Source: Closterium sp. NIES-65 (taxonomy: Eukaryota > Streptophyta > Zygnematophyceae > Desmidiales > Closteriaceae). From it: a DNA stretch of 64,000 nt. This document shows, piece by piece, positions 59,673-64,000 of the stretch; position 1 is the stretch's first letter; every line of letters begins with the position of its first letter. Below the pieces are notes generated by a model that was not told the DNA's origin, searched no databases, and worked only from the letters and a program-made list of their open reading frames with translations. Location of the stretch: positions 1,783,001 through 1,847,000 of the forward strand of contig CANXME010001258.1 of NCBI GenBank assembly GCA_948144175.1, given 5' to 3'. The position numbers and the translations under genes were made by a program.

Positions 59673-60925
59673 TCTAGGGGTAGAGAGCCTCGGGGTGCTG
59701 AGCCTGGGGGTGCGGGGCCGGGGGGTACGGAGCCTTGGGGTGCTGAGCCTAGGGGTGCGGAGCCTGGGGGTGCTGGGTCTGCTCGTGTGGCCTCTGGCGG
59801 TGCTGGATTTGGTTTCCCTTCGGGTGCTTCGTCGAGGCGGGAGCTACCCTCTCCACAGGAGCTGCGCGAGTGGTTTGCCCGGCGCTCGAGCCGTGCTGCT
59901 GGAGCTGAGGTGCTGCTGTTCCTGCTGACCCTGGGGTCGGCGCTGGAGTTACTGGAGCCACTGGTCCTGAAGGTGCTCGTACTGGCGGTACTGGAGCTAC
60001 TGGGCCTGGGGGTGCAGCTGAGGCTTATGGAGCTGACGGTCCTGCTAGAGTTGGTGCTGCTGGAGCTGGAGCTGCTAGAGCTGGAGCTGCTGGGGGTGTT
60101 GGCGCTGGAGGTGCTGCTGGCGCTGGTGCGTCTGAGGGTGCTGGAGCTGGCGCTGTTGGAGGTGGAGGTTCTGCTGGCGCTGGTGCTGCCGCTGGGGGTA
60201 CTGCTGCTGTCCCTGCTGGTTCTGGAGGCGCTGCGCGGCCGCGGCCGTACTTCGTTCCGCTCCTTGAGCAGGTTTTTGGTCTCCCGCCCTCTACTAGTCC
60301 TGCTCCTCCCTTAGAGTGTCCACAGCCTGTCCAGTTGCGGTCACAGTTACAGTCCGCCTCCCCCCTACCTGCTCCTTCTCCCTACACTGGTCCTACTGGA
60401 GGTCTTGCTGAGCGTCGTGAGCCTGCGGCTCGTCCTGCGTCGCCTGTTCGTACTGCTCGCACTACTAGTCGTGCTCCGCGTCCGCGTCCTTCTGCGGTCC
60501 CTCGCACACACCAGATGGCACTACGTCCTTCCACTGCTCCTCTGCGTGTCCCGTTGCCGTCTCCTCCAGAGTCCTCTCTTCCTGTCCTTGTTGACTCGGA
60601 GTCTGACTCTCTTCGTGCTGCCAGTCCTACTGTCACGCGTCTCTTGGCTACTGTTGGCACTGACCCTTCCTTTGAGTCCACTGCTGCGTCTGCCTTGGTT
60701 GCAGAGCTTGTCAACTTTGCTGCTCGCTGTCGTCTAGACTACGCCGCTAGTCTTGTTGCTGAGTCTGAGTCTGTCTGTCCTCCGTCCGTCGGGCGTGAGT
60801 GTGCTCTTAGCACGGACGTCCTTGAGGACAGGCAGGAGGAGTTCCAGTGTTTTGCTGCTGCTTTGCCTCATCTCGTGTCCACGCTGATTGCCCTGAGGGA
60901 GACCCGGATGCACAAGAAATCCTGA
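59673..60925 (+). pseudogene. Linker and pre-RT region of element 7
   Basis: Frame changes from the stop at 59672: 59605-59928 and 59787-60314 read the repeat linker in other frames; 60335-60925 is in the proper reading (T-G-G-L-A-E-R-R-E-P-A, then A-L-V-A-E-L-V-N-F-A-A-R-C-R-L-D-Y-A-A-S) and ends by frameshift near 60890. Confidence 0.75.
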
Positions 60926-62440
60926 CTCCTCGATCGTACGCCGAGGCGATCGAGGGTCCCTACTCCTCTCAGTGGCAGTCAGCCATGGACGCAGAGATGG
61001 CTTCCTGGAAGTCCACAGGCACCTACGTCGACGAGGTTCCCCCACCTGGGGCGAACATCGTCAGTGGCATGTGGATTTTCAGGGTGAAGCGGCCGCCGGG
61101 TTCTCCGCCTGTCTTCAAGGCGCGTTACGTGGTTCGAGGCTTCAGTCAGCGGTAGGAAGTTGACTACTTTCAGACCTTCTCTCCCACCCCGAAGATGACC
61201 ACTCTTCGGGTGCTGCTGCACATAGCCGCTCAGCGCGACTACGAGCTTCACTCTCTTCACTTCAGCACAGCTTTCCTGCAGGGCAGCCTGTACGAGGAGA
61301 TCTGGCTGCGCCGCCCACCTGGCTTCGCTGGGTCGTTTCCCCCTGGTACCCAGTGGAGCCTCCGGCGGCCAGTCTACGGTCTTCGCCAGGCGCCCCGTGA
61401 GTGGCACGACACACTGAGGACTACACTTGCAGCTCTTGGGTTTGCTCCTTCTACTGCCGACCCGTCGGTGTTTCTGCGCACCAACACCTCTTTGTCGCCG
61501 TTCTACACCTCGTGTACGTCGACGACTTGGTCTTTGCCACTGCTGACACTGCTGGACTCGCCCACGTGAAGTCCGAGCTGTAGAAGAGACACACGTGCAC
61601 AGACCTGGGTGAACTGCGCAGCTACCTTGGCTTGCAGATCACCTGGGACAAAGCATAGCGCACCATTACCCTGACTCAGTCACACATGGTGCAGCAGGTC
61701 CTTCAGCGCTTCGACTTCACGTACTCCTCGCCTCAGGCCACTCCTCTGTCTACTCGTCACTCGCTCTCAGCTCTGCCTTCGGATGAGTCCGTAGAGCCGA
61801 GTGGCCCGTACCCAGAGCTTGTTGGCTGCCTCATGTACCTGATGACCTGCACACGACCTGACCTTGCATACCCTCTTAGCATCTTAGCACGCTATGTTGC
61901 TCCTGGGAGACACCGACCAGAGCACATGGCTGCAGCGAAGAGGGTGTTGCGCTACTTGTGCAGTACATCGGGCATGGGGCTAGTGCTTGGAGGGCGATGT
62001 TCAGTGGTCCTCACAGTTCACATAGACGCTTCTTGGGCTGACGACCAGGCTACGTATTGGTCGTCACGGGGTTACACCTTCAGCCTTGGTTCCGGCTCTG
62101 TTTCGTGGCGGTCTACCTGCTCGTCTTCTGTTCTCGGCTCCAACTGTGAGGCTGAGATCTACGCAGGGGCCATGGCTGCACAGGAGCTACGCTGGCTCAC
62201 CTACCTGCTGACTGACCTAGGAGAGCCGCCTCGTTCTCCTCCAGTTCTGTACGTAGACAACAAGGCCATGGCTGGCCTTGTGTCGGGAGCACAGACTGGA
62301 GCACAGAACGAAGCACATTGCTCTTCGCTACTTCCTTGCTCGTGATCTGCAGCAGCGTGGTTAGCTGCGCCTTGCTTACGTGGCCTCTGAGGCCAACACT
62401 GCTGATATCTTTACCAAGGCACTTCCGCCTTGTGATCATT
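60847..62440 (+). pseudogene. RT and RNase H of element 7, broken
   Basis: RT start at 60847-61155, with TAG at 61154 (Q-R-stop in place of Q-R-Q-G-V-D). Next piece 61195-61569; a 1-nt loss near 61507 puts Y-V-D-D-L in another frame (61516-61530). Further stops follow the L-K-S-E-L motif near 61582 and at 61657. RNase H at 61686-62345 keeps R-P-D-L-A-Y-P-L-S but has H-I-D-A-S-W; a 1-nt gain near 62268 breaks V-D-N-K-A-M. Not functional. 62441-62696 is 3' UTR and PPT hairpin. Confidence 0.85.
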
Positions 62441-62696
62441 AGCGCTTCTGTACGATGCTAGGTCTTGTGCCTACTTGGCCTCACTTGCTCACTTCTTGAC
62501 CTTGCTTGTACTGTGATCTTTCGATACCTACACTTGCTTGTTTACCTTTATATATGATCTTGCATGTGAACTGGCCTTGTGGCCTTGAACTTGTGCTCGG
62601 AATGTGTGGTGACGTTGTGATCCACCCTGAGCTTGCTTTGCTTTGCTTGACTGGTCTTGTGACCTCTTGTTCTCCCCCACTTTGCCTATGGGGGTG

Positions 62697-62822
62697 TGTT
62701 AAACTCATATGCTATAGTCTGTGTAGGCTGTAGTGGGGTAGACAATATGGGGTACAACACTTTTAGGTTTTCCTACTTGTACCCACCTGCTTGCTAGTTC
62801 ATTCGTTCCTCATTTCTTCACA
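62697..62822 (+). repeat. 3' LTR of element 7
   Basis: 126 bp, 97.6% identical to 56730-56855; follows PPT TATGGGGGTG. Confidence 0.92.
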
Positions 62823-63627
62823 AGGCGCGCTGGCTGCAGGGGCGGTTCGCGGGCTGTAGGGGAGGCTCACGGGCTGCAGACGGGCGGCGCGCGTGCTGCA
62901 AGGGTCTGCGCGCGGGTGGCTTGCACGGGGCGGTGCGACGCGGGGCGGGCAGGAGCGGCGCGCAGGCAGGCAGGGCGGACTGGCGTTTTGGCGGGCTGGG
63001 GCAGCCAGCTTTGGAGACGCGACAGGAACGGGCAGGGCCGACGGGCGACGCAACGAGCTGCAGGGGCGCGCGACGAGACGGGCTGCAGGGGTGCACGACG
63101 CGGCAAGCAGCAGGGGCGCGCGACGCGACGCGCAGCAAGGGCGCGCGACGCGACGGGCTGCAGGGGCGAGCGACGCAAGATAGGGCAGGGCGTGCGCGGG
63201 GCAGCGCGACGCGGGGTAGGGCAGGGCGTGCGCAGGGCAGCGCGACACTGGGCAGGGCAGGGCATGCGCGGGGCAGCACGACGCGGGGCAGGGCAGGGCG
63301 TGCGCGGGGCAGCGCGACGCGAGGAAGGGCAGGGCGTGCGCAGGGCAGCGCGGCACTGGGCAGGGCAGGGCGTGCGCGGGGCAGCGCGACGCGGGGCAGG
63401 GCAGGGCGTGCGCGAGGCAGCGCGACGCGGGGTAGGGCAGGGCGTGCGTGGGGCAGCACGACACGGGGCAGGGCAAGGTGTGCGAGGGGCAGCGCGACTC
63501 GGAGCAGGGCAGGGCGTGCACGGTGCAGCGCGACGCAAGGCAGGGCAGGGCAGGGCGCACGCTGACAGCGCAGCGCAGGGCAGGATAGGGCGCACGCTGA
63601 CGGCGCAGCGCAGGGCAGGGCTTGGGG
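62823..63627 (-). repeat. GC-rich leader of element 8, right part
   Basis: Degenerate tandem units near 30 bp (GGGCAGGGCGTGCGCGGGGC type) over 63180-63560, and shorter GGGGCGCGCGACG units at 63050-63180. All six frames are mostly open for compositional reasons. Confidence 0.75.
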
Positions 63628-64000
63628 TGCGGAGATAACTACTACAACGGGAGCTAGACTACAGGCTAGGCACGAGTGCTCGTGTGATCTCTGCGTTCGT
63701 TGGTCCTTAGTCGATTTCCTAGTGCACACACTGTTTGCTAGTTCACGGGGCAAGTTGGCAAGGGTTTCCCTAAGAAAGGTTGACAACAATAGAACAACGA
63801 AGTTGGCATGGCAAGACTACATCAGAGCTAGCATTCAGGTCGGTCGACTGCCAGCGCAGCATGGTCGACCGCGTTCCAGTACGACTTGGTCGACCGCGCT
63901 CCAGCAGTGCAAGGTCGACGGCGTGCCAACGTCGCAGGTTGACGGCGTGCTAGTATTGCTCCCGCAGAATAGCAGCGCACCCGCTTCGCAGGTGCTCGCA
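63628..64000 (-). repeat. GTCGAC-rich LTR, partial at the right edge
   Basis: TGCGGAGATAACTACTACAACGG matches, over its first part, the ends of 51619-52683 and 8060-9149 (shared core GAGATAACT); GTCGACC hexamers from about 63842. Same orientation as 51619. Continues beyond the window. Confidence 0.75.

Larger units (their letters stand above)
56730..62822 (+). mobile_element. Ty1/copia retrotransposon (element 7), plus strand
   Basis: 126-bp LTRs at 56730-56855 and 62697-62822 with three differences, PBS TGGTATAGAGC, PPT TATGGGGGTG, flanks AAGCG (56725-56729) and AGGCG (62823-62827) matching at four of five. gag-protease-integrase is one ORF; RT and RNase H have several lesions. The gag N-terminal domain is absent, so gag is incomplete although the insertion has complete ends. 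It sits in the leader of element 8. Confidence 0.92.
49978..64000 (-). mobile_element. Decayed copia element (element 8), 5' end beyond the window
   Basis: 3' LTR 49978-50100, PPT, RNase H, RT with a large deletion, linker, integrase, protease, gag, then GC-rich leader split by element 7. Also carries a solo LTR at 51619-52683 and the start of another LTR at 63628. It shares the 138-bp gag duplication with element 1. Confidence 0.8.

Noticed and set aside
62916..63638. Open frames over 200 codons on both strands in GC-rich repeats
   Set aside because: Several frames are open at once and the DNA is short tandem repeats without stops by composition; it is the leader of a copia element.

Overview
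This window is almost entirely transposable-element DNA from a GC-rich eukaryotic genome. Ty1/copia pol, primer sites resembling plant initiator-Met tRNA and telobox-like TAGGGTTT motifs make a green-lineage host, perhaps a streptophyte alga, the best guess. The sequence does not identify the species. I see no rRNA, tRNA, CRISPR array or intact host gene; one short piece looks like a captured host promoter plus signal-peptide exon.

Layout. 1-9149 is a minus-strand LTR element (gag at the window edge, about 1.1-kb GTCGAC-rich 5' LTR at 8060-9149) split by a 6.8-kb copia element at 1169-7986 with perfect AACGA target duplications. 9150-10941 holds a pogo-type DDE transposase remnant. 10942-25829 is a mosaic of two older minus-strand copia relics. 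Inside it sits a young copia element (13487-20885, LTRs identical by eye, TGTCG duplications, gag-pol nearly intact). 25830-43077 is an LTR pair (about 203 bp each, with PBS and PPT) enclosing three head-to-tail non-LTR retrotransposons (26643-42554). 43210-49655 is a decayed copia relic hit by a 1.4-kb non-autonomous LTR element (45459-46886, GAGGG duplications) and a solo LTR (47750-48916). 49978 to the window end is another decayed copia element, holding a solo LTR (51619-52683, GGGCA duplications), a plus-strand copia element (56730-62822) and the edge of a further LTR.

The most unusual part is the non-LTR array. The three copies A, B and C are separated and bounded by (GA)n microsatellite. 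Each ends in GGACCATT followed by (AG)n, encodes RT plus a C-terminal CxC-H-C and PD-(D/E)XK-like nuclease, and has two strong hairpins near the 5' end. Each also carries an intact minus-strand ORF of about 468-478 codons lying against the N-terminal third of the plus-strand ORF. Codon comparison shows that substitutions between copies fall on synonymous sites of the minus-strand frame and non-synonymous sites of the plus-strand frame. I therefore infer that the antisense protein is the selected product there. It has an SR/RG-rich basic part and a leucine-rich helical C-terminus, like a nucleic-acid-binding ORF1 protein placed on the opposite strand. Copies B and C also carry a tandemly duplicated TATA-containing 5' unit.

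The copia elements share one design: LTRs of about 125-132 bp containing a CCACTACAGCCTA block, a PPT inside a predicted hairpin, a gag zinc knuckle with a 13-residue first spacer, and a variable AEPGG-type repeat linker between integrase and RT. Shared ends suggest that deleted copies were mobilised in trans.
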